64,000 bases of DNA from Paracoccus acridae (GTDB taxonomy: Bacteria; Pseudomonadota; Alphaproteobacteria; Rhodobacterales; Rhodobacteraceae), in NCBI RefSeq assembly GCF_014642735.1, contig NZ_BMIV01000008.1, forward strand, positions 62,001-126,000, written 5' to 3'. The number at the start of each line of letters is the position of its first letter. Positions within the stretch are counted from its first letter, which is position 1. A program made the translations under genes and the position numbers. The notes beneath the pieces are model-generated. The model was given only the letters and a program-made list of their open reading frames with translations, had not been told where the DNA came from and ran no database searches. This document shows positions 27,854 through 37,304 of this stretch, piece after piece.

Positions 27854-28347
27854 CAGACCTTCTCGTGATAAGGATCGGGAATATTGAGGCCCGCCAGGAT
27901 TGAACGCTCCGCGGCTTCCATTGTTTCCGCGTCGGCATCGTTCATGTGGTCATAGCCCAGCAGATGCAGGGTCGCATGGACCAGCAGATGCGTGACGTGA
28001 TCGGCGACGGGCTTGTTCTGCGCCTCGGCCTCGGCCAGGCAGGTGTCATAGGCGATGGCAATGTCGCCCAGTTCATCCTCGTCCGGCAGTTCGGGCGTGG
28101 CGCCGGGTTCATGCGGCAGGTGTTCGACCGAGGGCCAGGACAGCACGTTGGTCGCGCGGGGCTTGCCGCGGAAATCGGCGTTCAGCGCCGCGATGCGGGC
28201 ATCGTCGCACCCCATGACCACGACCTCGCCGCCGATGCCATGCCAGCTCAGCGCGGCAGCAACGGCGCGTTCGGCCAAGGCTTCAAGCCCCAGGGTCTCC
28301 CATCGGTCATCCTCGATGACGCAATCGGTGGATATGTCGTCAGGCAT
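27853..28347 (-). CDS. ybeY: Endoribonuclease YbeY
   Basis: This 164-residue metal-dependent endoribonuclease acts in 16S rRNA 3'-end maturation and ribosome quality control. The zinc motif HLLVHATLHLLGYDH supplies the three histidines, and TNVLSWP precedes it as in the family. The ATG at 28347 overlaps the end of phoH by eight bases; longer in-frame starts would run inside phoH. Confidence 0.94.
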   Translation of the reverse strand: MPDDISTDCVIEDDRWETLGLEALAERAVAAALSWHGIGGEVVVMGCDDARIAALNADFRGKPRATNVLSWPSVEHLPHEPGATPELPDEDELGDIAIAYDTCLAEAEAQNKPVADHVTHLLVHATLHLLGYDHMNDADAETMEAAERSILAGLNIPDPYHEKV

Positions 28348-29437
28348 CGCCTCGCATTGCCCGGCGGGGTGCGTATTGTCCGCGCGGTCCTTCTGATTCG
28401 CCACGCGCCAGGGCCGCAGCATCCTCGGTGTCATACGCCTCGATGATGCGCGCGACAAGCGGGTGGCGCACGACGTCCTTGGCGGTGAAATAGCTGAAAC
28501 TGATCCCCTTGACCCCGTCCAGGATGCGTTCGGCATCGACAAGGCCCGAATGGATCCCGCGCGGCAGGTCGATCTGGGTGCGGTCGCCGGTGATGACCAT
28601 GCGCGATCCTTCGCCCAGGCGGGTCAGGAACATTTTCATCTGCATGGTGGTCGCGTTCTGCGCCTCGTCCAGGACCACGAAGGCGTTGGACAGGGTGCGC
28701 CCGCGCATGAAGGCCAGGGGCGCGATCTCGATGCGCTTTTCCTCCATCAGCTTCTGCATCTGCTTGGCGGGAAGAAAGTCGTTCAGCGCGTCGTAAAGCG
28801 GCTGCATGTAAGGATCGACCTTCTCCTTCATGTCGCCGGGCAGAAAACCCAGACGCTCGCCCGCCTCGACGGCCGGACGCGACAGGATGATGCGGTCCAC
28901 ATGCCCGCCGATCAGCATGGTCACGCCCACGGCGACGGCCAGGTAGGTCTTGCCGGTGCCCGCCGGGCCGATGCCGAAGGCCAGTTCGTTCTGGAACAGA
29001 GACCGGACATAGGCCTTTTGCGCGTCCGTGCGCGGCTCGATGGACTTCTTGCGCGTGCGCAGTTCATAGTCGCCGGCCGCGAACATCTCCATCTGTTCGG
29101 CGGGCGTCGGGGGGGTCGCATCGTCCATGCCCATCCGCAAGGCGGCGTCGATCTCGGCCAGCGACACCGGGCGGCCCTGTTCCAGACGAGCATACAACCC
29201 ACGCAGCAGCAGCGCGGCCTCGGACTGCGCCTCGGGGGTGCCTACCACGGCAAGCTGGTTTCCGCGGCGCAGGATATGGACACCAAGCGCCTCCTCGATC
29301 CGGGCCAGGTGCCGGTCGTTCACACCGCACAGGTCGATCAGCAGCCGGTTATCGGGAAATTCCAGCAGGGTTTCGCTTGAAGGGGTCGCGACGGGGGGCG
29401 TAGGCGTAAGGCCCAAATCTTTCTCCTGGTCAGGCAT
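28340..29437 (-). CDS. phoH: PhoH family ATPase
   Basis: This 365-residue protein has a KH-like N-terminal region (about 25-90) and a P-loop ATPase with GPAGTGKTYLAVAVG and Walker B FVVLDEAQNAT. SRMVITGDRTQIDLP further supports PhoL-type PhoH. It is linked to ribosome or RNA metabolism by its constant association with ybeY. Forty bases separate it from mlaF upstream. Confidence 0.94.
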   Translation of the reverse strand: MPDQEKDLGLTPTPPVATPSSETLLEFPDNRLLIDLCGVNDRHLARIEEALGVHILRRGNQLAVVGTPEAQSEAALLLRGLYARLEQGRPVSLAEIDAALRMGMDDATPPTPAEQMEMFAAGDYELRTRKKSIEPRTDAQKAYVRSLFQNELAFGIGPAGTGKTYLAVAVGVTMLIGGHVDRIILSRPAVEAGERLGFLPGDMKEKVDPYMQPLYDALNDFLPAKQMQKLMEEKRIEIAPLAFMRGRTLSNAFVVLDEAQNATTMQMKMFLTRLGEGSRMVITGDRTQIDLPRGIHSGLVDAERILDGVKGISFSYFTAKDVVRHPLVARIIEAYDTEDAAALARGESEGPRGQYAPRRAMRGDA

Positions 29438-29477
29438 CTTGATCTAAAGGTGGAGTTCGAAGGGGATTCGCACAAGG

Positions 29478-30191
29478 TCATAGTGGCGGGGTGTTGCCAA
29501 GAAACCCCGCAAGAGGAGCCGCGTGATCCATCGCGGGAACCTGGCCCTCCCAGGCGATGCGGCCATCCTGCAACAACGCCACCCGGTCGCCGATGGCCCG
29601 CACCGAATCCATGTCATGCGTGATGGTGATGGCCGTGGCACCGGTTTCCGTCACGATGCCCCGGATCAGGTCATTGATGCGCCGCGCGCGGATCGGATCG
29701 AGCCCCGTCGTCGGTTCGTCGAAAAAGATCACCGCCGGGTCGTCCGCGATGGCACGCGCCAGCCCCGCCCGCTTGGCCATTCCCCCCGACAGTTCGGCAG
29801 GCATCAGATCAGCCGTTTCCGGCCCCAGTCCGACACGGGCCAGCTTTTCGATGGCAACGGCGCGGGCCTGGGCATCCGGCATCCGCTGGCGCAAGCGAAA
29901 GGCGACGTTCTGCCAGACGGTCAGGCTGTCGAACAGCGCGGCGCCCTGAAACAGCATCCCGAAGCGCGCCATGAAGGCAGGCCGTGTCCTGCGGTCCAGC
30001 GGGCGACCTTGCCACAGGATCTGCCCCGCATCCGGCTGGGTCAGGCCCAGGATGCATTTCAGCAGCACCGATTTGCCGGTTCCCGACTGGCCGATGACAC
30101 ACAGGCTTTCGCCCTGCCCCACGGCCAGATCGACGCCCGAAAGCACCGGCTTGCCGCCAAAGGATTTGCGCAGTCCGCTGACCTGGATCAT
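29478..30191 (-). CDS. mlaF: ABC transporter ATPase, MlaF-like
   Basis: This 237-residue ATPase of the phospholipid-transport (Mla/Ttg2A) family has Walker A GQSGTGKSVLLK, the distinctive signature LSGGMAKRAGLARA, Walker B VIFFDEPTTGLDP and switch THDMDS. It starts at the ATG overlapping the mlaE stop. Mla systems move phospholipid between the outer and inner membranes. Confidence 0.9.
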   Translation of the reverse strand: MIQVSGLRKSFGGKPVLSGVDLAVGQGESLCVIGQSGTGKSVLLKCILGLTQPDAGQILWQGRPLDRRTRPAFMARFGMLFQGAALFDSLTVWQNVAFRLRQRMPDAQARAVAIEKLARVGLGPETADLMPAELSGGMAKRAGLARAIADDPAVIFFDEPTTGLDPIRARRINDLIRGIVTETGATAITITHDMDSVRAIGDRVALLQDGRIAWEGQVPAMDHAAPLAGFLGNTPPL

Positions 30192-30952
30192 TCGAAGAAT
30201 AGCCCCGTCAGCACGAAATTCGCGGCCAGGATCCCTACGGCGGCCGCCACCACGGCGGATTTGGTGGCCCGGCCGACCCCCGCCGCGCCGCGCCCGGAAT
30301 GGATGCCGAACCAGCAGCCGCAGACCGCGACGATCAGGCCGAAGACCGCGCCCTTCAGCAGACCCGACACCACATCCCAGCGTTCCAGATAGGCAGAGGT
30401 GTTTGCCAGATAGGCGGTGGAGTTGAACCCCAGCGACTGCGTACCGACCAGCCAGCCGCCCATGATGCCGATGATGTCGCCCACACCGACCAGAACCGGC
30501 ACCGTCAGCACCGCCGCCCACAGGCGGGGCGTGACCAGCCAGCGCATCGGGTCGGTGGACAGGGTGACAAGCGCGTCGATCTGTTCTGTCACCTTCATCG
30601 TGCCGATCTCGGCCGCGATGGAACTGGCGACGCGGGCCGCGACCATCAGCCCGCCCAGGACCGGGCCAAGTTCCCGCACCATGCCGATGGCGACGATGGC
30701 GGGGACGACGTCGCTGGCCTGGAAACGCGCGCCGCCGGAATGGATCTGCAGGGCCAGTGCCGCGCCGGTGAACAGCGCGGTCAGGCCCACCACTGGCAGC
30801 GACAGCCAGCCGATCTGCACCAGCTGCGCCCCGAATGCGCGCCCATGGAAGGGCCGCAGACGAAACAGCCCGCGCAGGGTGAACAGGGTCACCGCACCGA
30901 TGCCGCGTGTCAGCGACAGCGCGGCGCGGCCGATCAGGCGGACTGGGTTCAC
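30188..30952 (-). CDS. mlaE: ABC transporter permease, MlaE family
   Basis: This 254-residue permease has about five to six helices. The MlaE hallmarks LQIHSGGARFQASDVVP, ELGPVLGGLMVAARVASSIAAEIGTMKVTEQIDAL and IVAVCGCWFGIHSGRGAAGVGRATK are present. It overlaps both alr (ATGA) and mlaF (ATGA). No mlaD (MCE protein) or mlaB/C follows, so the substrate-binding partner must be encoded elsewhere. Confidence 0.92.
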   Translation of the reverse strand: MNPVRLIGRAALSLTRGIGAVTLFTLRGLFRLRPFHGRAFGAQLVQIGWLSLPVVGLTALFTGAALALQIHSGGARFQASDVVPAIVAIGMVRELGPVLGGLMVAARVASSIAAEIGTMKVTEQIDALVTLSTDPMRWLVTPRLWAAVLTVPVLVGVGDIIGIMGGWLVGTQSLGFNSTAYLANTSAYLERWDVVSGLLKGAVFGLIVAVCGCWFGIHSGRGAAGVGRATKSAVVAAAVGILAANFVLTGLFFE

Positions 30953-31965
30953 CGCCAGGTCCGGTCGTAGCGGTGGCCCAGCGAGGTGAGGATCTCGTAT
31001 CCGATGGTGCCCGCATGATCCGCCAGCCGGTCCACCGGCTGTTCCGGGCAGATCAGGTCCAGCTCCCCCGGCACGTCCGCCAGTCCGGTCACATCCACCG
31101 TGATCAGGTCCATGGACACCCGACCCACGATCGGACAGGCGGTGCCCGCCGCATAAAGGCTGGCACCACTGGAGGAGATCGAGCGCAGGATCCCGTCGGC
31201 ATAGCCCGCCGCAACCGTGGCAATGCGACGCGGCCCACCCGCCGTCCAGGTCGCGCTGTAGCCCACGAACTCGCCCGGCTGGACGATGCGCGTCTGGATC
31301 ACCGGCAGGGACAGGCGCACCACCGGCTGCGCATCCGCAAAGGGCAACGCGCCGTAAAGGCCGATCCCGGGGCGGACCAGATCGAAGTGATAGTCTGGGC
31401 CCAGCAGGATGCCCCCGGTCGCCGACAGCGAGCGCGGGACATCGCAGCCATCCGTCATGGCCCGAAACGCGGCAAGCTGCATGGCGTTGGCCGGCTGGTC
31501 CGGTTCATCCGCGCAGGCAAGGTGCGACATGATGAAATCAGGTTTGGCGGACAGGGCTTCGGCCCGGATCGCCGCCCATTCGCCGGCCTCCATCCCCAGG
31601 CGGTTCATGCCGGTGTCCAACTGGATCGCAAAGGGCCTGCCGGGACGCATGGCGCGGTCGCGAAAGAACTGTTCCGGGCTGTTCAGGACGGGAACCAGGC
31701 CGGTCAGGTCCGCACCCTCCATATGCCCGGACAGGACATTGATGCAGGCATCGTCGGGCAGATGCGGGCGCAAGGCCCTGCCCTCGGACGCCAAGGCCAC
31801 GAAGAAATCCCGCGCCCCGGCCGCATAGAGCGCGGGCGCAACACGGGCGGCGCCCAGGCCATAGGCGTCGGCCTTGACCACGGCGGCGGTGCGGGCACCG
31901 GGGGCCTTGGCGGCAAGCGCCTTCCAGTTGGCGACAATGGCTTGCAGGTCGATATGCAGGGTCAT
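30949..31965 (-). CDS. alr: Alanine racemase
   Basis: This 338-residue PLP enzyme produces D-alanine for peptidoglycan. The PLP lysine is in VVKADAYGLG, the partner catalytic tyrosine in GYSATWTA, and SHLACADEPDQPAN and VGRVSMDLITVDVT are family signatures. The start is ATG 31965; an in-frame extension upstream is frame-open but has no support. It is coupled to mlaE, putting cell-wall and outer-membrane lipid functions in one transcript. Confidence 0.94.
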   Translation of the reverse strand: MTLHIDLQAIVANWKALAAKAPGARTAAVVKADAYGLGAARVAPALYAAGARDFFVALASEGRALRPHLPDDACINVLSGHMEGADLTGLVPVLNSPEQFFRDRAMRPGRPFAIQLDTGMNRLGMEAGEWAAIRAEALSAKPDFIMSHLACADEPDQPANAMQLAAFRAMTDGCDVPRSLSATGGILLGPDYHFDLVRPGIGLYGALPFADAQPVVRLSLPVIQTRIVQPGEFVGYSATWTAGGPRRIATVAAGYADGILRSISSSGASLYAAGTACPIVGRVSMDLITVDVTGLADVPGELDLICPEQPVDRLADHAGTIGYEILTSLGHRYDRTWR

Positions 31966-32027
31966 GGCGGGCCGTCCTTGATGTCGGCCATCTTCAATCA
32001 GAAATTGCCCCGCGCTTCCAGCCCGGA

Positions 32028-32789
32028 TCAGACGAACTGTTCGCGCAGCAGCCGTTCCTCCAGCCCATGCCCGCTGTCGAACAGCAGCCGATGGCGCACG
32101 TCCTGCGCGCTGCTGATCTGGACGCGGACGACGTTGCGGACAAAGCGGGAATCCGCGTCGGCCATGACGGGGCGGCGTTCTGGCGTCAGCACCTCGACTT
32201 CGACCTGGGCCGTCTTCGGCAGCAGCGCGCCGCGCCACCGACGGGGCCGGAAGGGCGCAATGGCCGTCAAGGCCAGAACCTCTGAATTGATTGGAAGAAT
32301 AGGCCCATGCGCGGAATAGTTATAAGCCGTCGAACCTGCCGGGGTGGCAATCAATGCACCATCGCAGACCAGTTCCTCCATCCGCATCCGTCCATCCACA
32401 TGGATGCGCAACTTGGCCGCCTGCGGGCCTTCGCGCAACATGCTGACCTCGTTGATGGCAAGCGCCTCGTGGACGGAACCATCTGCGCCGAAAGCACGCA
32501 TTCGCAAGGGGTTGATGACCGTTTCCTCGGCGGCGTCCAGCCGTTCCAGCAGCCCTTCTTCGGCAAAGCCGTTCATCAGGAAGCCCACTGTTCCCCGGTT
32601 CATGCCATAGACCGGCAGCCCTCGCCCGGTCAGGCTGTGCAGCGTCTGCAGCATGAAGCCATCGCCGCCAAGGGCCACGACCACATCGGCCCGGTCCAGA
32701 TCAACCGTGCCGTAGAGTGCCGACAGGACCGGCAGCGCCTGCTGGGCCATCTCGGCCTCGCTTGCCGTGAAATGGATCTTTGGCGTCAT
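32028..32789 (-). CDS. nadK: NAD kinase
   Basis: This 253-residue enzyme phosphorylates NAD to NADP. The GGDG motif ([15 protein letters not shown]), [10 protein letters not shown] and the NE-short motif AINEVSM are visible. The [15 protein letters not shown] loop matches PpnK. Start ATG 32789. Likely first gene of the nadK-alr-mlaEF-phoH-ybeY-corC string. The [12 protein letters not shown] segment uses unusually AT-ended codons. Confidence 0.94.
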   Translation of the reverse strand: MTPKIHFTASEAEMAQQALPVLSALYGTVDLDRADVVVALGGDGFMLQTLHSLTGRGLPVYGMNRGTVGFLMNGFAEEGLLERLDAAEETVINPLRMRAFGADGSVHEALAINEVSMLREGPQAAKLRIHVDGRMRMEELVCDGALIATPAGSTAYNYSAHGPILPINSEVLALTAIAPFRPRRWRGALLPKTAQVEVEVLTPERRPVMADADSRFVRNVVRVQISSAQDVRHRLLFDSGHGLEERLLREQFV

Positions 32790-32974
32790 GGTGCCCCTGT
32801 TCCCGTCTGCGGGCAGCATCCGATGCAGCCCCCGGCAATGCAAGCCCCACAGCATCCACGGCAAGTCGCACCTGTCCCGGACTTCTGCCGCATTTGTGCC
32901 TTTCCGCACCGTCAACCCTGGGGTATGACATCGCCGAACCGCCGCCCCTTGGCCCAACGATAAGGACGCGAACC

Positions 32975-34270
32975 ATGAACGCCCCGACCCGTGAAACCGG
33001 ATTCTTCACCGAAACGCTGCAAAACAGCGATCCCGAGATCGCCAAGGCCATCACCCAGGAACTCGGCCGCCAGCGTGACGAGATCGAACTGATCGCATCC
33101 GAGAACATCGTCTCGAAGGCGGTTCTGGAGGCCCAGGGCTCGGTCCTGACGAACAAATATGCCGAAGGCTATCCGGGCAAGCGCTATTACGGCGGCTGCC
33201 AGTATGTCGATATCGTCGAGACCCTGGCGATCGAGCGGGCGAAGACGCTGTTCGATTGCGAATTCGCCAACGTCCAGCCGAACAGCGGCAGCCAGATGAA
33301 CCAGGCCGTGTTCCTGGCGCTGCTTCAGCCCGGCGACACCTTCATGGGCCTGGACCTGAATTCGGGCGGCCACCTGACCCATGGCTCGCCGGTGAACATG
33401 TCGGGCAAGTGGTTCAACGTCGTTAGCTATGGCGTGCGCCAGCAGGACCAGCTTCTGGACATGGAGGAGGTCCGCCAGAAGGCCCTGGAAAGCAAGCCCA
33501 AGCTGATCGTTGCAGGCGGTACGGCTTACAGCCGCGTCTGGGACTGGGCCGCCTTCCGCAAGATCGCGGACGAAGTGGGCGCATACCTGATGGTGGACAT
33601 GGCCCATATCGCGGGCCTGGTCGCGGGCGGCGTTCACCCCTCGCCCATCCCGCACGCGCATGTCGTGACCACCACCACGCACAAGTCCCTGCGCGGCCCG
33701 CGGGGCGGCATGGTGCTGACCAACGACGCCGATATCGCGAAAAAGATCAACAGCGCGGTCTTCCCCGGCCTTCAGGGCGGCCCGCTGATGCATGTGATCG
33801 CCGCCAAGGCCGTGGCTTTCGGCGAGGCGCTGCAGCCTTCGTTCAAGGCCTATGCCGCGCAAGTCGTGAAGAACGCCCAGGCCATGGCGGACGAGCTGAT
33901 GAAGGGCGGCATCGACATCGTGTCGGGCGGCACGGACAACCACCTCTGCCTCGCTGACCTGCGCCCGAAAGGCGTGACCGGCAAGGCGACCGAGGCGGCC
34001 CTTGGCCGCGCCCATATCACCTGCAACAAGAACGGCGTGCCCTTCGACCCCGAAAAGCCCTTCGTCACCTCGGGTATCCGCCTGGGCGCCCCGGCCGGCA
34101 CGACCCGCGGCTTCGGCGAGGAGGAATTCCGCCAGATCGCCCGCTGGATCGTCGAGGTCGTCGACGGCCTGGCCGCCAATGGCAACGATGGCAATGCCGC
34201 CGTCGAAGCCAAGGTCAAGGCCGAGGTCGCCCAGCTTTGCGCGCGCTTCCCGCTGTATTCCGGGATGTGA
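32975..34270 (+). CDS. glyA: Serine hydroxymethyltransferase
   Basis: This 431-residue PLP enzyme interconverts serine and glycine with tetrahydrofolate. Signatures are [51 protein letters not shown] and the PLP-lysine site [20 protein letters not shown] lies nine bases before the ATG at 32975. The 185 bases between it and the divergent nadK were examined; no convincing promoter hexamers or known riboswitch were recognised. Confidence 0.96.
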   Translation: MNAPTRETGFFTETLQNSDPEIAKAITQELGRQRDEIELIASENIVSKAVLEAQGSVLTNKYAEGYPGKRYYGGCQYVDIVETLAIERAKTLFDCEFANVQPNSGSQMNQAVFLALLQPGDTFMGLDLNSGGHLTHGSPVNMSGKWFNVVSYGVRQQDQLLDMEEVRQKALESKPKLIVAGGTAYSRVWDWAAFRKIADEVGAYLMVDMAHIAGLVAGGVHPSPIPHAHVVTTTTHKSLRGPRGGMVLTNDADIAKKINSAVFPGLQGGPLMHVIAAKAVAFGEALQPSFKAYAAQVVKNAQAMADELMKGGIDIVSGGTDNHLCLADLRPKGVTGKATEAALGRAHITCNKNGVPFDPEKPFVTSGIRLGAPAGTTRGFGEEEFRQIARWIVEVVDGLAANGNDGNAAVEAKVKAEVAQLCARFPLYSGM

Positions 34271-34287
34271 TCGCCTGGACGGATCGA

Positions 34288-34318
34288 AACCCGCCGCGTG
34301 CCGCGCGGCGGGTTTTTT
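34288..34318 (+). terminator. Rho-independent terminator after glyA
   Basis: A 9-bp GC stem (CCCGCCGCG/CGCGGCGGG) with loop TGCCG is flanked by AA/TT and ends in six T, 17 bases after the glyA stop. Confidence 0.92.
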
Positions 34319-34323
34319 CATGC

Positions 34324-35232
34324 CTACTCAGCGGCGGTCGCCACGACGGTGGCGCTTGCACGCGCACGCTGCCGCGCCTCGCGCCAGGTGATATAGCAGA
34401 TCGCCCCGATCATCAGCCCGCCGCCCAGGATCACCCAGCCGTCCAGCGGCTCGTGGAAGATGAAGACGCCGACAAGGCTGGCCCAGATCAGTTGCAGGAA
34501 GGTGACCGGCTGCGTCACGGTCATCGGCGCGACCGCGAAGGCGCGGGTCATGCTGTAATGGCCCGCCGTTCCGAAGACCGCGACAAGGCCCAGCCAAGCC
34601 ACCTGCCCCCAGGTCGGCGGCACCCAGACCGCCCAGGCAAGCGGCGCAAGCCCGATCGACACCGTCAGCGACAGCATGGCGACAACGACGGCGGGCGACA
34701 CATGTTCGGTGATACGCTTGGCGACAAGATACGACGCCCCGAAAGCCATCGAGGCAAGGATCTGTGACAGATGCCCCGGATCCAGCTCTCGCAATCCCGG
34801 CCGCAGCACGATCAGCGCGCCCATCAGCGCCACGCCGACCGCCATGATCCGCCGCGCGGCCAGACGTTCGCCCATGAACAGCGCGGCGCCCACGGTCACC
34901 ACGATGGGGTTCAGAAAGCCGATGGCGGTCACTTCGGCCACGGTGATGCGCGACATGGCATAGAACCAGGCGACCGTCGCCAGGACATGCAGCGCCCCCC
35001 GCACCGACAGAAGCCTCCAGATCCGGGCCGAGAATCCAGCTTTCAGCGCCGGGACCACCAAGGGACCCACGAAAAGCAGACCGAAGACAAAGCGGATAAA
35101 GGCCGCCTGTGCGGCAGGCACCGCGCCTTCCAGGCTGCGCACGATGCCGTTCACGGCGACGAAGCAAAGGCCCGTCACCAGCATCCATCCGATTCCCGCA
35201 AGATCGCGGCGTGTCTGCGCGTCCATTTGCAT
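34324..35232 (-). CDS. EamA/DMT-family transporter
   Basis: This about 302-residue protein has ten membrane helices in two EamA halves (FIRFVFGLLFVGPL, AMSRITVAEVTAIGFLNPIVVTVGAALFMGERL; second half LPLTV...FIFHEPLDGWVILGGGLMI). Such exporters move metabolites such as amino acids or nucleosides; substrate unknown. Two closely spaced ATGs (35232, 35226) are equally possible starts and neither has a strong ribosome site. Confidence 0.82.
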   Translation of the reverse strand: MQMDAQTRRDLAGIGWMLVTGLCFVAVNGIVRSLEGAVPAAQAAFIRFVFGLLFVGPLVVPALKAGFSARIWRLLSVRGALHVLATVAWFYAMSRITVAEVTAIGFLNPIVVTVGAALFMGERLAARRIMAVGVALMGALIVLRPGLRELDPGHLSQILASMAFGASYLVAKRITEHVSPAVVVAMLSLTVSIGLAPLAWAVWVPPTWGQVAWLGLVAVFGTAGHYSMTRAFAVAPMTVTQPVTFLQLIWASLVGVFIFHEPLDGWVILGGGLMIGAICYITWREARQRARASATVVATAAE

Positions 35233-35270
35233 GATGTGCAGTTGGACTGCTTTGCCAGCAGGACGCAAGC

Positions 35271-35864
35271 TCAATCCACGATCAGGGTCAGGGCGATGGA
35301 CCACATCACGATGCCGATCCCCAGTTCCAGCACCTGCCAAGCGCGGGGTCGGGCGAAGACCGGCGCCAGCAACCGGGCGCCATAACCCAAGGCAAAGAAG
35401 AACAGGAACGATCCGGTCATGGCACCAAGGCCGAAGACCAGCGGATCCGGCCAACCCGCGGACACCGCCCCCAGCAGCACGACCGTATCCAACCACACAT
35501 GCGGGTTGAGCCAGGTCAGTGCCGCGATCACCGCAAGCGTCCGGCCCAGGGTTTTCCCGTCTCCCTCGGGCCGCAAAGCTTCACCCCCCCGCCAGGCAGA
35601 GCGAAACGACCGCGCACCATACCAAACCAGGAACGCCGCCCCGGCCCAGCGCATCACCTCGGCCAGCATGGGCGCCGCTGTCAGGATGCGGGCCATGCCC
35701 GTGACCCCGAGCAGGATCAGGAACGCGTCGGAGGCCGCGCAGAACAGGCAGACCCAGAACACATGATGCCGCATCAGCCCCTGCTTCAGGACAAAGGCAT
35801 TCTGCGCCCCGATGGCGACGATCAATGACAGTCCGGTTCCAAATCCGGCGGCATAGGACAACAT
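35271..35864 (-). CDS. LysE/ArgO-type basic amino-acid exporter
   Basis: This 197-residue protein with six membrane helices has the LysE motif GAQNAFVLKQGL and CAASDAFLILLGVTG, then LTWLNPHVWLDTVVLLG. These match the ArgO/LysE branch exporting arginine or lysine, not the RhtB branch. No LysG/ArgP-type regulator is adjacent. Confidence 0.87.
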   Translation of the reverse strand: MLSYAAGFGTGLSLIVAIGAQNAFVLKQGLMRHHVFWVCLFCAASDAFLILLGVTGMARILTAAPMLAEVMRWAGAAFLVWYGARSFRSAWRGGEALRPEGDGKTLGRTLAVIAALTWLNPHVWLDTVVLLGAVSAGWPDPLVFGLGAMTGSFLFFFALGYGARLLAPVFARPRAWQVLELGIGIVMWSIALTLIVD

Positions 35865-35929
35865 TGTGGCACCTCCGGCCTTGCCTCGGCCGCCTCCTGA
35901 CGTATCCCAGCCTGAAGGACCGAAATGGA

Positions 35930-36035
35930 TACGCCCTCATCGACCGGCGTCCCGGGGGCTGTCCCGACTGCCCATCACTCTGGTTCAAATATCCCGGGGG
36001 GAGTCCCGCAGGGACGGGGGGCTGGCCCCCCTTCC
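35930..36035. repeat. GC-rich multi-hairpin intergenic element
   Basis: This gene-free stretch lies between yebC and lysE. It contains TTCAAATATCCCGGGGGG followed by a GTCCC-GCA-GGGAC hairpin (36003-36015) and a GGGGGG-CTGG-CCCCCC hairpin (36016-36031). Similar TTCAAATATCCCGGGGG-plus-hairpin intergenic sequences recur in Rhodobacterales as far as I recall; here it may act as a factor-assisted terminator of yebC. Confidence 0.4.
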
Positions 36036-36060
36036 ACCGCCCCCGGCAAGCGTCCGCCCC

Positions 36061-36804
36061 TTACAGCTGCGCGGCGACCGCCTCGGACAGATCGAAGTTC
36101 CCGGTGACGTTCTGCACGTCGTCGTCGTCTTCCAGGTTGTCGATCAGCTTCATCAGCTTCTGCGCCGTTTCCAGATCGGTGATCTCGGTCGGAGCTTGCG
36201 GCTTCCAGATCAGCTTCGCGGTCTCGGACTCGCCCAAGGCGGCCTCAAGCGCGGTGGACACCTCGTTCAGCGCGGTGTCGGCACAATAGATCCAGTGGCC
36301 TTCCTCGTCCGTTTCCACATCGTCCGCACCGGCCTCGATTGCCGCAAGCATCACTGTGTCGGCATCGCCTGCGGACAGGGGATACATGATCTCGCCCACG
36401 CGGTCGAACATGAAGCTGACCGATCCGCTTTGCCCCAGATCGCCGCCCGCCTTGGTGAAATAGCTGCGGACGTTCGACGCGGTGCGATTGCGGTTGTCCG
36501 TCATCGCCTCGACCACCAGGGCGATGCCGTTCGGGCCATAACCTTCATAGCGGATTTCTTCATAGTTCTCGGCGTCGCCGCCCTGCGACTTCTTGATGGC
36601 GCGGTCGATCACGTCCTTGGGGACCGAATTCGACTTGGCTTCCTTGACCGCCAGGCGCAGGCGCGGGTTCTTGTCGGGATCGGGATCGCCCATCTTGGCG
36701 GCGACGGTGATCTCCTTTGACATCTTGGAAAACAGCTTCGCCCGGATCTTGTCCTGCCGCCCCTTGCGATGCTGAATATTGGCCCATTTGGAATGGCCTG
36801 CCAT
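36061..36804 (-). CDS. YebC/PmpR-family protein
   Basis: This 247-residue YebC/TACO1-family protein starts [18 protein letters not shown], and [27 protein letters not shown] is the conserved core. Members act as transcriptional regulators or, as shown for TACO1 and some bacterial YebC, relieve ribosome stalling. Usually found near ruvC; here it stands alone. Confidence 0.94.
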   Translation of the reverse strand: MAGHSKWANIQHRKGRQDKIRAKLFSKMSKEITVAAKMGDPDPDKNPRLRLAVKEAKSNSVPKDVIDRAIKKSQGGDAENYEEIRYEGYGPNGIALVVEAMTDNRNRTASNVRSYFTKAGGDLGQSGSVSFMFDRVGEIMYPLSAGDADTVMLAAIEAGADDVETDEEGHWIYCADTALNEVSTALEAALGESETAKLIWKPQAPTEITDLETAQKLMKLIDNLEDDDDVQNVTGNFDLSEAVAAQL

Positions 36805-36849
36805 GGTCGGTCGTCCTTCGCATTTTCTGACAGTTCAGGTCTGGCCCGC

Positions 36850-36878
36850 TTTTAGTCCAGGCCGCCCGCCTCTCGCAA
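36850..36878 (-). promoter_or_regulatory. Sigma-70-like promoter of the YebC gene
   Basis: TTGCGA and CTAAAA are separated by 17 bases on the minus strand, about 45 bases upstream of the start codon. Confidence 0.42.
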
Positions 36879-36889
36879 GACGCGGCGCG

Positions 36890-36928
36890 TCAAAAGCAAA
36901 GCGCCCAACCCCTTGCGGGGCGGGCGCT
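36890..36928 (-). terminator. Terminator after the DUF1127 gene
   Basis: The minus strand can form AGCGCCC/GGGCGCT with an inner CCCC/GGGG stem, followed by TTTGCTTTT. It ends the small transcript before the YebC promoter. Confidence 0.7.
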
Positions 36929-36952
36929 GAATGGCAAAGGAATGGAAGGACC

Positions 36953-37174
36953 TTACAGGGCGGCGGCGACACCCATGATGCGGCGGACTTCGCCTTCGCG
37001 GGTCAGACCGCGCGCCGCAAGTTCCGCATCGCTCAGCTGGTTCAGGCGCTCGATCTCACGAGCATGGGGAACGGCTTCGGCGATCAGGACCAGGAACCTG
37101 CCGATGGCCAGGAAAGGCGCGGCCAATGATCTCCAGGAAAAACCCCGGGGCGTGTCGATGGTGGTGTTGGCCAT
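36953..37174 (-). CDS. DUF1127 small protein
   Basis: This 73-residue protein has a hydrophobic middle (APFLAIGRFLVLIAEAVP) and the arginine-poor DUF1127 (YjiS-like) motif LNQLSDAELAARGLTREGEVRRIMG at its end. DUF1127 proteins in alphaproteobacteria are linked to phosphate or carbon stress and RNA turnover. AAAGGG lies seven bases before the ATG. A TTGAGA-N17-GATATG pair upstream could be its promoter. Confidence 0.85.
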   Translation of the reverse strand: MANTTIDTPRGFSWRSLAAPFLAIGRFLVLIAEAVPHAREIERLNQLSDAELAARGLTREGEVRRIMGVAAAL

Positions 37175-37304
37175 GTGGAAACCCTTTCGCAGGACTACAA
37201 AATGTTTCCTCCCCTGCGATGCATATCGCGGCTGGGACCGACTTTCTCAACCTCTGATGCTGCATGACAGCATTGCAGGAACGGCAGGGCGGGTTAACCG
37301 GCGT

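Noticed and set aside
32790..32974. A riboswitch (glycine or SAM type) before glyA
   Set aside because: No recognisable aptamer core or expression-platform hairpin was found by eye.
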